Under the pieces are notes generated by a model, which saw only the letters and a list, made by a program, of their open reading frames with translations, searched no databases and had not been told where the DNA came from. The translations under genes were made by a program, and so were the position numbers. From positions 52,813,659 through 52,877,658 of the forward strand of contig CM049313.1 of the NCBI GenBank assembly GCA_026874595.1: DNA of 64,000 bases, written 5' to 3'. The first letter of the stretch is position 1, and every line of letters begins with the position of its first letter. This stretch comes from Sipunculus nudus. Taxonomy: Eukaryota; Annelida; Sipuncula; Golfingiida; Sipunculidae. This document shows, piece after piece, positions 10,628 to 23,182 of this stretch.

Positions 10628-12671
10628 TTCTCGGAACCCAATTGTTCCTGGTTAAAACCATTGCTTGACCGGTGTGCACTTATAGTTTTTTTTTCTTTTT
10701 TTTTTCTATGTATGGTTTCGTCGTAAGTCTTTTTTGCCAATTGATTCTCAATCTTTTCTTGCCCAGGGAAAGCTTCACCTCATAAACAATATTACGCTCT
10801 CACTGCGGCGGTTATGCACTGTGGCGTGCACCGTAATGTGCATGCAGCCCAAATTTTAAACATGCGACACCGGTCTTACTAATTGAATACACCAGGACAA
10901 AAAATCTCGTTTGTCTGATTCTTGGACCTGTACAAGTCTGCCGGAACTGGCATTGTAAGACCAACGAGTGCGGGTATCGCATATTCCAGATTTGTAGCTG
11001 GATCCATAATTTAATACCACGCTCTTATTGGTCTGATTACAATTCTTTGCTCTGTGCCCACCCTGGTGTTCGAACCCCAAAAAAAACCCTTGCTATGCAA
11101 AGCAGCGGTTACACGAAAGGATGTCTGGAACGACCGCAGTGTATAACCGCTGCGCGAGGAGCGCCAACCATTGTTCATAATAAAACCTTTGGAACGATGG
11201 TTGAAATGGAAATGATTACTGAATCACCGATATCGCTTTACATTGTTTATCTTCCCAACTAGTTGTTCATTATAATATTCTCAATAATGTGTCGTTATTG
11301 ATTAAGAATGTCATATGCCTCTTCCTTTTTGGCTATTTGAATACAATCAGTGTTGCAACAATTCACTTGTTCAAAAATCAAAACTTCGGAATTTGTCACT
11401 TTATAAAAATCGAAAGTGCCATTGTCTTCCGCTTAGACAAACCATTTTTACATAAGCTGTGACGATTTTGCAATGGTGTCCAGATAAGACTTCCATTTCG
11501 TAGTGCATAGGTCATAAGATTTTTGTTCAGTGATCTTTTAACTGCACTTGAATGCCGATATGTATATATGTATATATGTCCGTGTATAATCCGGGTATAT
11601 GTGTCCGTAAGAACACATTTTACAAATGTCTCGCTGAATTGAGACAAAAATAAATATTGGATATACGAATTACACTAATGGGTTTATAAAGGAAGAAAGA
11701 CCAATTGAAAGTTTGCAAGCAAACACGTTGGCGAGTGAATTATCTTTAAGGCTCATAGGTCAGATATACTGGTGTTTGTTGCGCTTACAGAAAACAATTA
11801 TTATTATTATTATCATTATTACATAGGCGTACGTTGTGGGTTTATTATTAAGTGACCATGAACAAGGTTCCAACTCTGTTAAATATTCATAATTTTAAAA
11901 AAGGCACAAAAATCTTGATCTTGGGAACTCTTTCCTTTCATAGGAAACTTGTCATTAACGATCTAAATGATTTCATATGTGATAGTTTCCCGTCCAAGGT
12001 GTAGGGAAAACGGTCAAGAATCTCGCTACAGGTTATAAAATGTAAAGAAAAAGTAATAAAACCTTAAACATCTGATAGTGTGGGAACCCTGATTGTGGGT
12101 GACATCGAAGTGGTAATACACTTATTTTCCTTTTATAAATAGGCCACGTATGTACTTTATTTTCATCACGCCAACATCCATATTTGATTTGGATGCAGAA
12201 ACGTACGATCATGCTACGCACTAGACTCATCTCGTGCCATAGGTCGAATCACTAACATCTTCAAATGGCGGCGATAGTTTTTATGACGTGTGAAACCGAA
12301 ATCCTAAGGAAATTGAGCAGGACAGACGAATTCACTTGCTGTAAGCTTTGGAATACGGAAAGTGGCTGAATAACAGACAATTGGCCAATCTTTATGAGAC
12401 AGGGCTCACAAACATGAAACTGTGAATCGCCGGAAGCGGAAGACAATTCGACGATCTCTCGAGACATATATCGTGCGGTGCGTAGGCGGGACAGTGAGAA
12501 ACAGCGGGTTCTTGTAATTTGCAAGATCTTGAATAGCCATAGTCAAAAAAATGTAATACCGCATGAGCCCCGAAAACAATTTGAAATGACCCGTAGGCTG
12601 ATGTCTATTATTGCTCCAAGCATGAAAGTCTGAGATTTCTTTTTATTCATTGTGTGCTGAGAGTAAATTGC
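10628..12671. repeat. Tandem segmental duplication, copy 1
   Basis: This 2044-bp block is repeated immediately downstream (12672-14716) in the same orientation. I counted about 14 differences, mostly single bases plus a 1-bp length change in an A-run, giving roughly 99.3% identity. The junction shares the trinucleotide TTC with both outer ends. It holds no recognised gene: short T-runs near 10690-10706, an (ATT)n tract at about 11798-11821 interrupted by one C, and a few short open frames on the - strand. Confidence 0.95.
10856..11080 (-). other. Unrecognised 74-codon frame in duplication copy 1
   Basis: This - strand frame encodes a polar, cysteine-containing stretch (CNQTNKS...CDTRTRW...WCIQL) and ends at TAA near 10856. 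The same residues appear in the second copy inside a longer frame (12900-13223). The difference comes from a 1-bp change in an A-run near 11080 that shifts the upstream frame here. Family not recognised. Identity between copies reflects the recent duplication and is no evidence of selection. Confidence 0.2.
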
Positions 12672-14716
12672 TTCTCGGAACCCAATTGTTCCTGGTTAAA
12701 ACCATTGCTTGACCGGTGTGCACTTATAGTTTTTTTTTCTTTTTTTTTTCTATGTATGGTTTCGTCGTAAGTCTTTTTTGCCAATTGATTCTCAATCTTT
12801 TCTTGCCCAGGGAAAGCTTCACCTCATAAACAATATTACGCTCTCACTGCGGCGGTTATGCACTGTGGCGTGCACCGTAATGTGCATGCAGCCCAAATTT
12901 TAAACATGCGACACCGGTCTTACTAATTGAATACACCAGGACAAAAAATCTCGTTTGTCTGATTCTTGGACCTGTACAAGTCTGCCGGAACTGGCATTGT
13001 AAGACCAACGAGTGCGGGTATCGCATATTCCAGATTTGTAGCTGGATCCATAATTTAATACCACGCTCTTATTGGTCTGATTACAATTCTTTGCTCTGTG
13101 CCCACCCTGGTATTCGAACCCCCCAAAAAAACCCTTGCTATGCAAAGCAGCGGTTACACGAAAGGATGTCTGGAACGACCACAGTGTATAACCGCTGCGT
13201 GAGGAGCGCCAACCATTGTTCATAATAAAACCTTTGGAACGATGGTTGAAATGGAAATGATTACTGAATCACCGATATCGCTTTACGTTGTTTATCTTCC
13301 CAACTAGTTGTTCATTATAATATTCTCAATAATGTGTCGTTATTGATTAAGAATGTCATATGCCTCTTCCTTTTTGGCTATTTGAATACAATCAGTGTTG
13401 CAACAATTCACTTGTTCAAAAATCAAAACTTCGGAATTTGTCACTTTATAAAAATCGAAAGTGCCATTGTCTTCCGCTTAGACAAACCATTTTTACATAA
13501 GCTGTGACGATTTTGCAATGGTGTCCAGATAAGACTTCCATTTCGTAGTGCATAGGTCATAAGATTTTTGTTCAGTGATCTTTTAACTGCACTTGAATGC
13601 CGATATGTATATATGTATATATGTCCGTGTATAATCCGGGTATATGTGTCCGTAAGAACACATTTTACAAATGTCTCGCTGAATTGAGACAAAAATAAAT
13701 ATTGGATATACGAATTACACTAATGGGTATATAAAGGAAGAAAGACCAATTGAAAGTTTGCAAGCAAACACGTTGGCGAGTGAATTATCTTTAAGGCTCA
13801 TAGGTCAGATATACTGGTGTTTGTTGCGCTTACAGAAAACAATTATTATTATTATTATTATTATTACATAGGCGTACGTTGTGGGTTTATTATTAAGTGA
13901 CCATGAACAAGGTTCCAACTCTGTTAAATATTCATAATTTTAAAAAAGGCACAAAAATCTTGATCTTGGGAACTCTTTCCTTTCATAGGAAACTTGTCAT
14001 TAACGATCTAAATGATTTCATATGTGATAGTTTCCCGTCCAAGGTGTAGGGAAAACGGTCAAGAATCTCGCTACAGGTTATAAAATGTAAAGAAAAAGTA
14101 ATAAAACCTTAAACATCTGATAGTGTGGGAACCCTGATTGTGGGTGACATCGAAGTGGTAATACACTTATTTTCCTTTTATAAATAGGCCACGTATGTAC
14201 TTTATTTTCATCACGCCAACATCCATATTTGATTTGGATGCAGTAACGTACGATCATGCTACGCACTAGACTCATCTCGTGCCATAGGTCGAATCACTAA
14301 CATCTTCAAATGGCGGCGATAGTTTTTATGACGTGTGAAACCGAAATCCTAAGGAAATTGAGCAGGACAGACGAATTCACTTGCTGTAAGCTTTGGAATA
14401 CGGAAAGTGGCTGAATAACAGACAATTGGCCAATCTTTATGAGACAGGGCTCACAAACATGAAACTGTGAATCGCCGGAAGCGGAAGACAATTCGACGAT
14501 CACTCGAGACATATATCGTGCGGTGTGTAGGCGGGACAGTGAGAAACAGCGGGTTCTTGTAATTTGCAAGATCTTGAATTGCCATAGTCAAAAAAATGTA
14601 ATACCGCATGAGCCCCGAAAACAATTTGAAATGACCCGTAGGCTGATGTCTATTATTGCTCCAAGCAAGAAAGTCTGAGATTTCTTTTTATTCATTGTGT
14701 GCTGAGAGTAAAGTGC
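12672..14716. repeat. Tandem segmental duplication, copy 2
   Basis: Second copy of the 2-kb block, 2045 bp, starting TTCTCGGAACCC at 12672 and ending just before the unique sequence TTCATAAATATC. The (ATT)n tract at about 13843-13866 is pure here but interrupted in copy 1. Open frames at 13441-13692, 14078-14275 and 14306-14569 (- strand) match frames at 11396, 12033 and 12261, with zero, one and two residue changes respectively. Confidence 0.95.
12900..13223 (-). other. Unrecognised 107-codon frame in duplication copy 2
   Basis: The longest open frame within the duplicated block, - strand, opening with MNNGWRSSRSGYTLW and sharing its C-terminal 70 or so residues with the 74-codon frame in copy 1. 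No signal peptide, membrane segment or known domain is visible; cysteines are few and not in a pattern I recognise. It could be a degraded coding fragment or a chance frame. Confidence 0.2.
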
Positions 14717-14904
14717 TTCATAAATATCTTCTACTCTCGTAAACAGTTTGACGAAAAGAACCGATGCGCTTGCTAACACCCTCACAAAATAGGACTCGTG
14801 TTTTTTTTTATATTTTCATTTAAGGAAAAAAATGACATTTAGAATGAACAATAATATTTGTCTCACGGGACAAACTGGACGAGGAAATTAGAAATCGACA
14901 CTAA

Positions 14905-15110
14905 AATATGCAAACCTCCTCCATTCACTTATCTGGCCCATTTTGCCAATTGAATTAGTGCAAGTGACTGTACTTTTGTGAATATTTCTGGATGACGTTC
15001 CTGGATCGGTCCATCACTCCAGAAACGCCCTGGAAATCTCATGATATTGGTGTCATGATAGGGTGAGTTATATTGGGAACAAACACACACACAAACACGT
15101 TACAATTCGG
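14905..15110. repeat. Dispersed repeat A, copy 2
   Basis: Collinear with 8850-9126: CTGGCCCAT, TTTGTGAATATT, GATGACGTTCC, CCAGAAACGCCCTG, CATGA, GAGTTATATTGGGAACAAACAC. It ends in a short (CA)n-like tract. Confidence 0.6.
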
Positions 15111-16554
15111 TGGTGATGGGACTTGCTGGATGCCGTGCACCGCCTCAGGGCAAGGTTGTAAAATCTTGATTGATTATCAGAGATTCGCTTAAATGTAATG
15201 ATGACCAGGTAATAATTCCATGGATTTTTCCTTGCCCGATGCATGTAAAACTTAAAATACAAACGGCATAAAGATACAATTTCATTATTCTTTCATAGAC
15301 AATCCTACCAACATGCCGTGTGGCAATCTTGAGAACCTGGATATTACTCTACTTGGCTAACTCAGGCTGCTTTTGAAATTTAAAAGGCAAAGGGAATGAA
15401 TAAATGCTCCATAATGAATTGTTTTACTGCATGGTTTAAGTGGAATATGCAGTTATCTTAATATTCTTAAAGTGGTGAAGAATATTTAACTCAATATGTT
15501 ACTTTTGCATAAATCTACATCATAATCTTTAATAACAAATAATTTTCTGACTACATGACACATTTAAACTATTTTGATTGATCGACAATTCCAAAGAGGG
15601 CGTAGGTGGCGCCACACATTCAATTCTCATTCCGTTATAATGTAAATAAAATGACCATAACTGTTATGATAAAAAAAGAGCATTATGTATTATATTTTTA
15701 CTCAATCACTACAAACACGTATTCCGAGCCTTCTTTTTATTTTTTATGGTACATTCCAGCGTAGTTTAAATGGAATCATCACGCGTCCATATGCGAGAAC
15801 AAGATTTAAATTGATAATTAAATGTATTTTAGGTTGTACCGAGGGTCCGGGCAATTATCCAGTTAATATGAATGATAAATGGGGATTCGGATAACGACTA
15901 GACAGTTTTTCGACATATTTTTTCCTCATTTTGATTGACACATTGTGGCCAGCATGGGGGTCTGGAAGTACTCCATCTTGCCAATGACTGAACAATTGCC
16001 TCAAATGGTCCCACTTTCCGTAAATATTGCCTTAAATATCCTTGCTCTCCGTAAATAGTTCACGATTTGCTCCTTCACAATGGCTAATTACGTAAACTCT
16101 CAATTCCGCCTTGGCGTTCATCAGCTTCCGCGTGATGCTGCATAACTTTTCATGAAAGCTAAATAATGTCATTTGCCGTCGTACCTTCATAAGTGCTTGA
16201 CATTTTAATGAGAATGGATTAAGTGAGGAGGTGGACCGGACGTCAGTGTCGCCACGCAGTTTGTGTGATCGATTATAACTGAATAAGGCCCGCAGTTCTA
16301 ATATGGGCCTCTCGCTATCTGTCAAAAAATAAAAAAAAACGTGAATAGTTTCATCAGCGGGTTAGTTTAATATCTAAAAGTAGCGCATCGAAGTTGTATG
16401 ATTTTAATTAGAGATGATGGAACCAAACTTTCAGGTCAATCGAACTTCGAAGTGAGCACGGGTGATAGATCTTGACGCTGGTACAAACTTGGCATTAGAC
16501 GTAATATCTTTATATTAAAGTTGCCTTGTGTATTAAATAAAGAGAACCTTTTTT
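15111..16554. other. Non-coding stretch
   Basis: AT-rich sequence. Short open frames (for example 97 codons at 16032-16325 on the - strand) have no recognisable content. I see no RNA gene or repeat here. Confidence 0.45.
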
Positions 16555-16915
16555 CAGTAAGAGCCGGTCCCAAGGTACTTTGTATTTGTTTTGTTTATAT
16601 CCACTTGTATATAACATCTTGAGGCACAAAAACAATCAAAAGGCAAGGCTTTCGAACTAGAGTTTTGCAAATGGCAAATTTGCAACTAGTGTCCATTCAG
16701 CAGCAGTATATATGCAACCGATCGCTTTCAGTTACATATTTTTATTGTTTGCCAACATGGTAGCGTGTTTAGTGACAGCTTGTGGATAAACAAGCTCATA
16801 TCTCCGTCACGGGGTTGTTGTTATTGAAACCTTCTAGGTATGTAATATCTAACGTTCATTATTATGTACATGCAGATTGTCAGAAATCATTCTACAGAAA
16901 ATGCAGGAGAAAAGC
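16555..16915 (+). repeat. Dispersed repeat B, copy 1
   Basis: It shares ordered blocks with 33470-33860 and 54480-54860: TTTGTTTTGTTTATATC, a TTTTGCAAATGGC word, a TTTGCAACTAGTG word, TATATGCAACC, a GGTTACAT-like word, GTCAACATT-like text, CAAG(A/C)TCATA, CTTCACGG-like text and CAGAAATCA. Divergence is high but order is kept. No coding capacity is seen, so this is a non-autonomous or decayed element of unknown class. Confidence 0.55.
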
Positions 16916-19067
16916 TTGGTATAAGTTTACCGAAGCATGAAGGTTAATCTGTTATTAGTGTCTTGTCATTGTGGTCAGAAGTAGTACGAACGTTTGAATG
17001 CTTCCTGAAATAAGTGTGATAAACTATGTTTACATATAACATTGCCGGAATCAGCTTGTCATATCTTTAAGTTTTACAAATAGTAAAATCTCCAATATAT
17101 TAACGGGAAAAAGTGATAATAGCACCGAAATACTGTAATTTTGACTGTCCAGCTATAAATATTGATGATTAGGCTGACGGTCTCTGGCCAGGACAGGAAC
17201 GGGCGATCGAGAAACCAAGGTATTTCATTTCGATTTTAGTTATGAAACTTATTATGCATGATTTAAATATTTTTTCTGTAAATTGTAACTGTATCTTAGG
17301 GAAAACCTGTCATGTGTAAGCCAATACTTTTAATATCAACATTCTATAGGAGAGTACAGGTGCGCTTAGTTTCTTTATCACGATATCAGTTACATTTTAG
17401 CATAGATCGACAGTGAATAATACTAATACACAAAAAGCGGGTTCAAAGTGGCGTTGACTTCAAACGTCACACAATACCACTGAACAAGAAACATCGTAAA
17501 TAAACATGCTGTTTGATATATGATCCGAAATCTTCTCAGCATTCCTTGGCGCCGGGATATCCTTTAGATTTTCGAAATGAAATTAAAAAGAAAATCCGTG
17601 TAATGATCATGAACTGTTCATGGTTCTTACCTTTAAACTAATTATTTTTGGCCTAAAATAACGATTTGTATGTGTATGTTTTTTAATGTTAAGACTGCAT
17701 GTGATGCCATTAAAGTGTAACAGGCATTTATTTACCCTATATTATACCAATGATAAGTTATAAATATTCAATCGTGCATTTTGAAAAAAAAAGTCCCGTT
17801 GATTCTGAGGAGTGCAAAGGGTAAATCGCTATTCCAAACCTAACTGTCAACTACAGCCGTATGATAACACTAAATTAAGTAGTCCGCCATCTCCTTCTTT
17901 CAATAGATGAAATTCATCACGTTTAACTGTCGTAAGCCTGGGCAGTAATATCCTATACTTTTTAGTTAATTTTCCTAAGGGAAATTAAAGATTTAGGCTT
18001 ATTAACCTAAAACCATATTCTCTAAGATTGGCTAGGATGTTCTTGCAAGCGGCCACACAAAATACCTGATAAAAGGTGTTTCACGTTTGCTTGGCTTTGT
18101 TGTAATTTTAAGTATTTTAAGTATCTGAATTAATGATTTAATGTTGTGTGTAATAATGGCAGATGTTTTATTGATGATCATTTCCTTTCTTTTCAGCAAC
18201 TATCAAACAATGTAAAAACCTAACTTCAACTCAATTAAAATGAATATCACTACGCAAAGATAAACATAAGCGATAGGTTATTTTTAACTTTTTAACTAAA
18301 TAAATGAACCACTATCTAAGCTGGGATTAAAAGTTTTCAGATAAATATTTCTAAGATCACGTTTTCGTCGGATATCCTGCGAACGTTGAACGCAGGATCA
18401 CAATCAGCGTTTCAGCAGACTTAAACCCATGGTTTATAATAATATGTCTATGAATCGGATCGTGTGCCAATTTAAAATGAAATACCGTTCTATACCTCGA
18501 ATAAGACAGTTAATGTAATCGTATGACACTTTTAATTCTTTTACATCATTTTTTATTAAAGAAGGACTCAATTGTATTTATGATTTTAATGAAATTCAGA
18601 AATGAAACGCCTCGAATAGGTTAGGGTTTCAAGAGATTCCTGTTCAAGAATACACGAATGTAGTGTAAAGAACTTGTAAATTCGGAGTAATATTCATAAA
18701 ACCATATACAAGGAAACCATGAACTGTTTAGGTTTTTTATATAGGTTGCCATGACCACTCGCGTTGTTGATAATGTTAAAACCATCTGATTTATTCATAA
18801 TGTTTTGTGATAACGTTAAACCAAATAAATCTGAACAGGGATTCGCAGTAGTAAAGCATGACATGAAACCTATACTTATAACATGTAAACTAGAACGCAC
18901 TCAGAGACCGCATCTACCGCCTCCGCCAGTTCTCGAATCAGAATACAGATCCTTCAAAAGAAAACAAAATTACCTGGTCGATTAACCCTAAACCGACTAA
19001 CCGCTGCTCTTACCTAACGATCTTTTTTCAAACAATTTTTATGCATGACCCCTTGACTCCTCCCTGC
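16916..19067. other. Non-coding stretch
   Basis: AT-rich DNA with frequent stops on both strands. Short complementary frames of 68-73 codons overlap near 18694-18985 and have no recognisable domain. Nothing else is supported. Confidence 0.45.
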
Positions 19068-19105
19068 AAAAAAAAAAAAAAAAAACCCTGGATCTGCGCC
19101 TGGGC
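19068..19105. repeat. Poly-A run and decayed element end
   Basis: A run of 18 A residues (19068-19085) is followed by CCCTGGATCTGCGCCTGG. That word is close to CTGGATCCGCCCCTG, the end of the element at 59596-59816 and a common terminus of short DNA-transposon-derived repeats. Probably a decayed end of a related element. Confidence 0.4.
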
Positions 19106-19176
19106 ATTTTTGGAGATCTTGGTAGTTGTATGAGGCATATTAGTCTGGATCCCCTTGCACGTAATTACGAAGTATC

Positions 19177-19345
19177 ATCAAAACGATGTGTATAAAATTA
19201 TACTTATGTGCCTCGGCTCATGGCCAACGTTTTTTTTCAAAACACTTAATGGAAATATATTGAAACAATATAGAAAGGAAAGCTTGGACAAACAAACTGA
19301 CAAACGGACATACAGGACCACATGACCTGTGTTAAATTCGTGGTC
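19177..19345 (-). repeat. Possible molluscan GTCCGTTTGTC-type repeat, - strand
   Basis: Read on the - strand this contains CTGTATGTCCGTTTGTCAG and further TTTGTC words, similar in style to the GTCTGTCCGTCCGTC head of the repeat at 21733. It is decayed and only tentatively assigned. Confidence 0.3.
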
Positions 19346-20640
19346 GAAAGTAAAAAATAAAAGATACAAAATGTTTTTCCATCACTATTTTAGTAGAGAA
19401 AAGAGCAGGCTTTGTTATTTTTTACCAGGTGTCCTAAGTAAAATTACGACGCATCCCATGATAGCGTGCTTATACACTGTTACTAACACTCGTTTTAAAA
19501 CAGCACACGCTTGTATTTTCTGGGATCCTCATTAGGATATACAAAGTTTTGATAAAAGATATTGGAAATAAAGGTCCAATATTTTTAGTATAATGATATA
19601 ATATGAGTTAATATGGGCTTTATAACATAAAACAAAAAAATGCCTTCTTCACCACATTAATTGTAAGATATGTCTTGCTTTAAAAAAAGATATGAACTAT
19701 AAGATTGATGTATATATTTTTGTCCATCATAACAAAGAAAAAAACAATATAAGCTCTCAAAAATCTCCCCATCATCAAAACTTTAATTAACAATCTCGTA
19801 ATAAATTACGCCATGCTAAGGTTGGAGTATTATAGAACATACACACATTATAAAGTGTTCAAAAGGCCATCGCGGTTTTACTTAAATTTCCATGGCAACG
19901 TACAGGTTCGGGGGAGACTGGCACCATTGGTCTTCAATGTTTTGTTGTTTTAAATAATCTCGGGAAATCAGTAAAGTTATCTGCAGCATATAATGTGCCA
20001 GATTCAATTTGTAAAACGAGATTTCTTTGCGTTATTCATACAGCCTGCAGATATTTACATCTCATTTGTCAGTCTCATTTGCATACAATACCCTGTTGTC
20101 TGTGGTTCCTCAGATTCCCATAATCAACAGCAATAAATTACTTTACCAGTTACTATAAAAATACGGGAAAGTCTTTACATCTTTATCAGATCGAAAATGT
20201 ACCTGTTATTATGCCATTCTTGTCAGGTCTTATTTGTGTGCACGAATACTTAGTTAAAGTACTATATTGGTTATTCTGCAATTTCCACTTTTTAAGAAGT
20301 GAATTTATCTAGTAATACTATACTCTAACTAATCATTTTTTTACATTAAACATTATAAAAAACATACACAAGAATAGACATATGCTGGTTAATTTCAAAA
20401 TATTTAATGGAAGTTCGAAAGAACATGTGCAACTTTTTGTGGAATATATGTGTTGTCTTGGTTACTCTGCGCACATATTAATAAACTATAGGTAATTTCA
20501 TTTTGGGAAGGTTCTTATAACGTCTCTGTGACTTACGTATGAGCTTGTTTTTCTATAAGCTGTTAGTAAACATGTTACTTGCGCAAGTGTGGACAAACAG
20601 AAAATCTACTTAAAGTAAGGAAGTCGGGTGTATCTTACCC
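19346..20640. other. Non-coding stretch
   Basis: AT-rich DNA. A 68-codon frame at 19329-19535 is unrecognised. No repeat, RNA gene or coding exon is visible. Confidence 0.45.
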
Positions 20641-20649
20641 TCCATAAGC

Positions 20650-21260
20650 AGCGGTTACGCTATGCTCAACTATTCGCTGCAATTAACCTCGGTTGCCGGC
20701 AGGTTTTGGCCACCAGGCGGTGCCGTCTCTGTGGAATTCCTCCTGCGTAATATTTAACCAATCACACTGCCGGTATCACCAGCACAAGCGGATGTCCTTC
20801 GAAGTACCTGTTACTTTGCACTGCGGTGGAAAGCGCTTGGTAGCACAGGCTATTTCCACCCCCGTTTTTAACACACGATACAACCGTCAACTTTCAACAC
20901 GGTCTCTATACTGACCTGCTGGTATGGCCTGAGGTCGGTTATCCCCCACTGTCTGTATGTTCTCCTCTTGCAGTGCTACACGAGCTTGCCACGGGCGCAA
21001 CCATGTCTGTTTAAACGCTAAGCCAATCAGATTTCTTCTACCAGTTCTCCAGATTTGTTTAAATGTAGAGCCAATCAGATTTTAGTTAATCCAGCACAAA
21101 CTGACTGGGTGATTGGCACCTTGTCAAACCTGACGAATCCTGCTATGTCTCACAGCGTGTGAGTGGAAGGTGTTCGGAGCGTAGGTGTATATAAGTAGAA
21201 GTTAAAAGGCACTAGTTGCAAAACGACCTTTGCATAACACTTGTTTGTCTCACTTGCCAC
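20650..21260 (+). promoter_or_regulatory. CCAAT/TATA cluster, candidate core promoter or LTR-like U3
   Basis: This is a G+C-richer island. Three CCAATCA words lie at 20758-20764, 21023-21029 and 21071-21077, the last two inside a ~50-bp near-repeat (GTTTAAA...AGCCAATCAGATTT). TATATAAG follows at 21188-21195. That order resembles a TATA-type polymerase II promoter on the + strand. No convincing ORF follows: the ATG at 21262 opens only a short frame. It could equally be the regulatory part of a decayed element. Confidence 0.3.
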
Positions 21261-21732
21261 CAGATGCCCTTGTTGAAGGTGTTTAGAATATTTTTGCGGG
21301 ATCCCCACATGTTATAAGCCCCTATAACATTAACTGCTGTATGTCACTTAACTTATTTTTAATATTTCGTATCCATATTCCTCAGTATTTATTAATTAAC
21401 ACCATCACCAGGAAAGAGTCCCATGGATAAACCGCGACTTTCCAAAACTGTTCAAGAAACCAATGCCTAGCGGCAGATAAAAATTGGTCTGGATAAAAGA
21501 CCTCGTAATCCTGCCGCGGCATTTTCCGAAAATATAAGTCTGATAATTCTCTTCAGACATGGCAAATCAAGTTAGGGACAGCTGCCGGTAGGTCTAATGA
21601 CAATTTATATTTACAGCCCCGAGTGCTAACTACATGACCATGAATTCGTAAATAAAAAGAATATGTACTTGCCCTTGATGTTGTCTTTCATGCAGAATAA
21701 ATATTTGTTTTTACCTTATTCTGTTTTTTTGT

Positions 21733-22150
21733 CCCCCAGTTCCGCGGAAGGGGGACATAGATTTGGGGTTGTGTGTTTGTCTGTCTGTCCGTCCGTCATG
21801 TTTTTCGCTTCCGTGCGATAACTTTCCTAAATATTATCTGATTTCGTTCAAATTTGGCTCAGTGATTGCTCTCATACATTCCTTGAAAGAGATTCGAGTG
21901 TCTGTCTTAAAAATTATTATCACCAGCACCAAAATCATTCATAAAATCCCCTTTTATTCTCAATTCACAACCAACAAAACTGATGACATCTGGAGACATC
22001 TTCAGGGGACAATGAAAGTAAAACACAGCCACAATGACATGTAGAGACATCTTCGGGGGGGGGGAGAATAAAAACTAAAACATATTCTGAAAGCAATCAC
22101 GGGACAGCAAGAGGCGGAAGCAGGGGACAATGTTCCACAAATTTGCTTGT
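21733..22150 (+). repeat. Molluscan-type interspersed repeat
   Basis: It begins CCCCCAGTTCCGCGGAAGG and GGGGGACATAG and continues with GTCTGTCTGTCCGTCCGTC, a TTCCGTGCGATAACTTTCC word and GGACAATG...TTGCTTGTTTT near its end. I know this order of words from repeats that are abundant in bivalve and gastropod genomes. A 93-codon frame (21763-22044) crosses it; the frame reflects the repeat and not a cellular gene. GGGGG tracts near 22054 may mark an internal length change. Confidence 0.55.
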
Positions 22151-23067
22151 TTTATGTTTGGTTTGCTTGCCTCTTCGAAGGATAATATGATAACTACTCC
22201 GTCGAATTCGACTTGTGACACTTCGCGAGTCCTTTGAAAGATTTATTTGCTTTCTCAGAGGCACCCTAGCTATCTGATTTCAAGATTATTTTCGATGAAA
22301 CTAAACAATTACCTTTTCTTAAACATAAGGAAACATTTTAATAGAGACGCACGCTAAGTTATATCGGAATATCGCCAGATCAGAGGATTGTCTAATATTT
22401 TTCTTATAAATTGCCAATATCGGGCTAACATATCTTAATTTACATTTACAAGGGTAATTCACCGCTTTAGAGCAAGCAGGCTGCAGTAGACAATCTGGTA
22501 TAGATGCACAAAAATAATATCAGAATGATGACTTCATCAAATAATTCCTCAAGTACACTGCGAGTGTAATTATGTCACCATAACCTAACTCGGTGCACGC
22601 TATAAGGTTATCTGTAGTATAAGTTTATGCTCTGAAAGCTTTTGCAATCGCTCAACTACACTTCTGTTTCTCGGGGTGAAAAGTCAGTCACGTGTTGTAT
22701 GGTAGAAGGCAGAAGCCAGACAATAGAGAAGTCGATTCCATTGTACGCGATTATCGAGCATTTACTTTCGATCAATACGCCTCACTATTGGTCTACCTTA
22801 TTATCTGCACCACCGGATCTCTAGTCTTATGAAAGCAGTTTGTTTCGCTCGAACACAGAGAGGTGGCATTCTCAAGGTGTGGTAAAAATATGTCAAGCCA
22901 AAGCTCCTGTGGGAGAATTTGAATTGGCCGGCCCACGCCTACGTAATCTGGTTGCCGACACTTCCCAAAATATTACGCCACACGAGACACCACACAGGGG
23001 TTTAGCCAGGGTGGAGGAAGGGGAGGATGCCGAAATATTTGGCAAAGGGAATCGAAGCACACACACA
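22151..23067. other. Non-coding stretch
   Basis: Short open frames at 22642-22824 and 22840-23070 have no recognisable content. The second runs into the microsatellite. No other feature is supported. Confidence 0.4.
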
Positions 23068-23071
23068 TAAA

Positions 23072-23115
<44 letters not shown>

Positions 23116-23182
23116 ATCTGCGGATACCAGTGACAGAAACATCATAATAGGCGTCCTGCCCCCCCCCCCCCCCCCCCCCCCC
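23068..23182. repeat. (TA)n microsatellite followed by poly-C
   Basis: TA repeats occupy 23068-23111 and a run of about 24 C residues occupies 23159-23182. Proline- and Tyr-Ile-rich translations across this stretch are artefacts. Confidence 0.93.
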
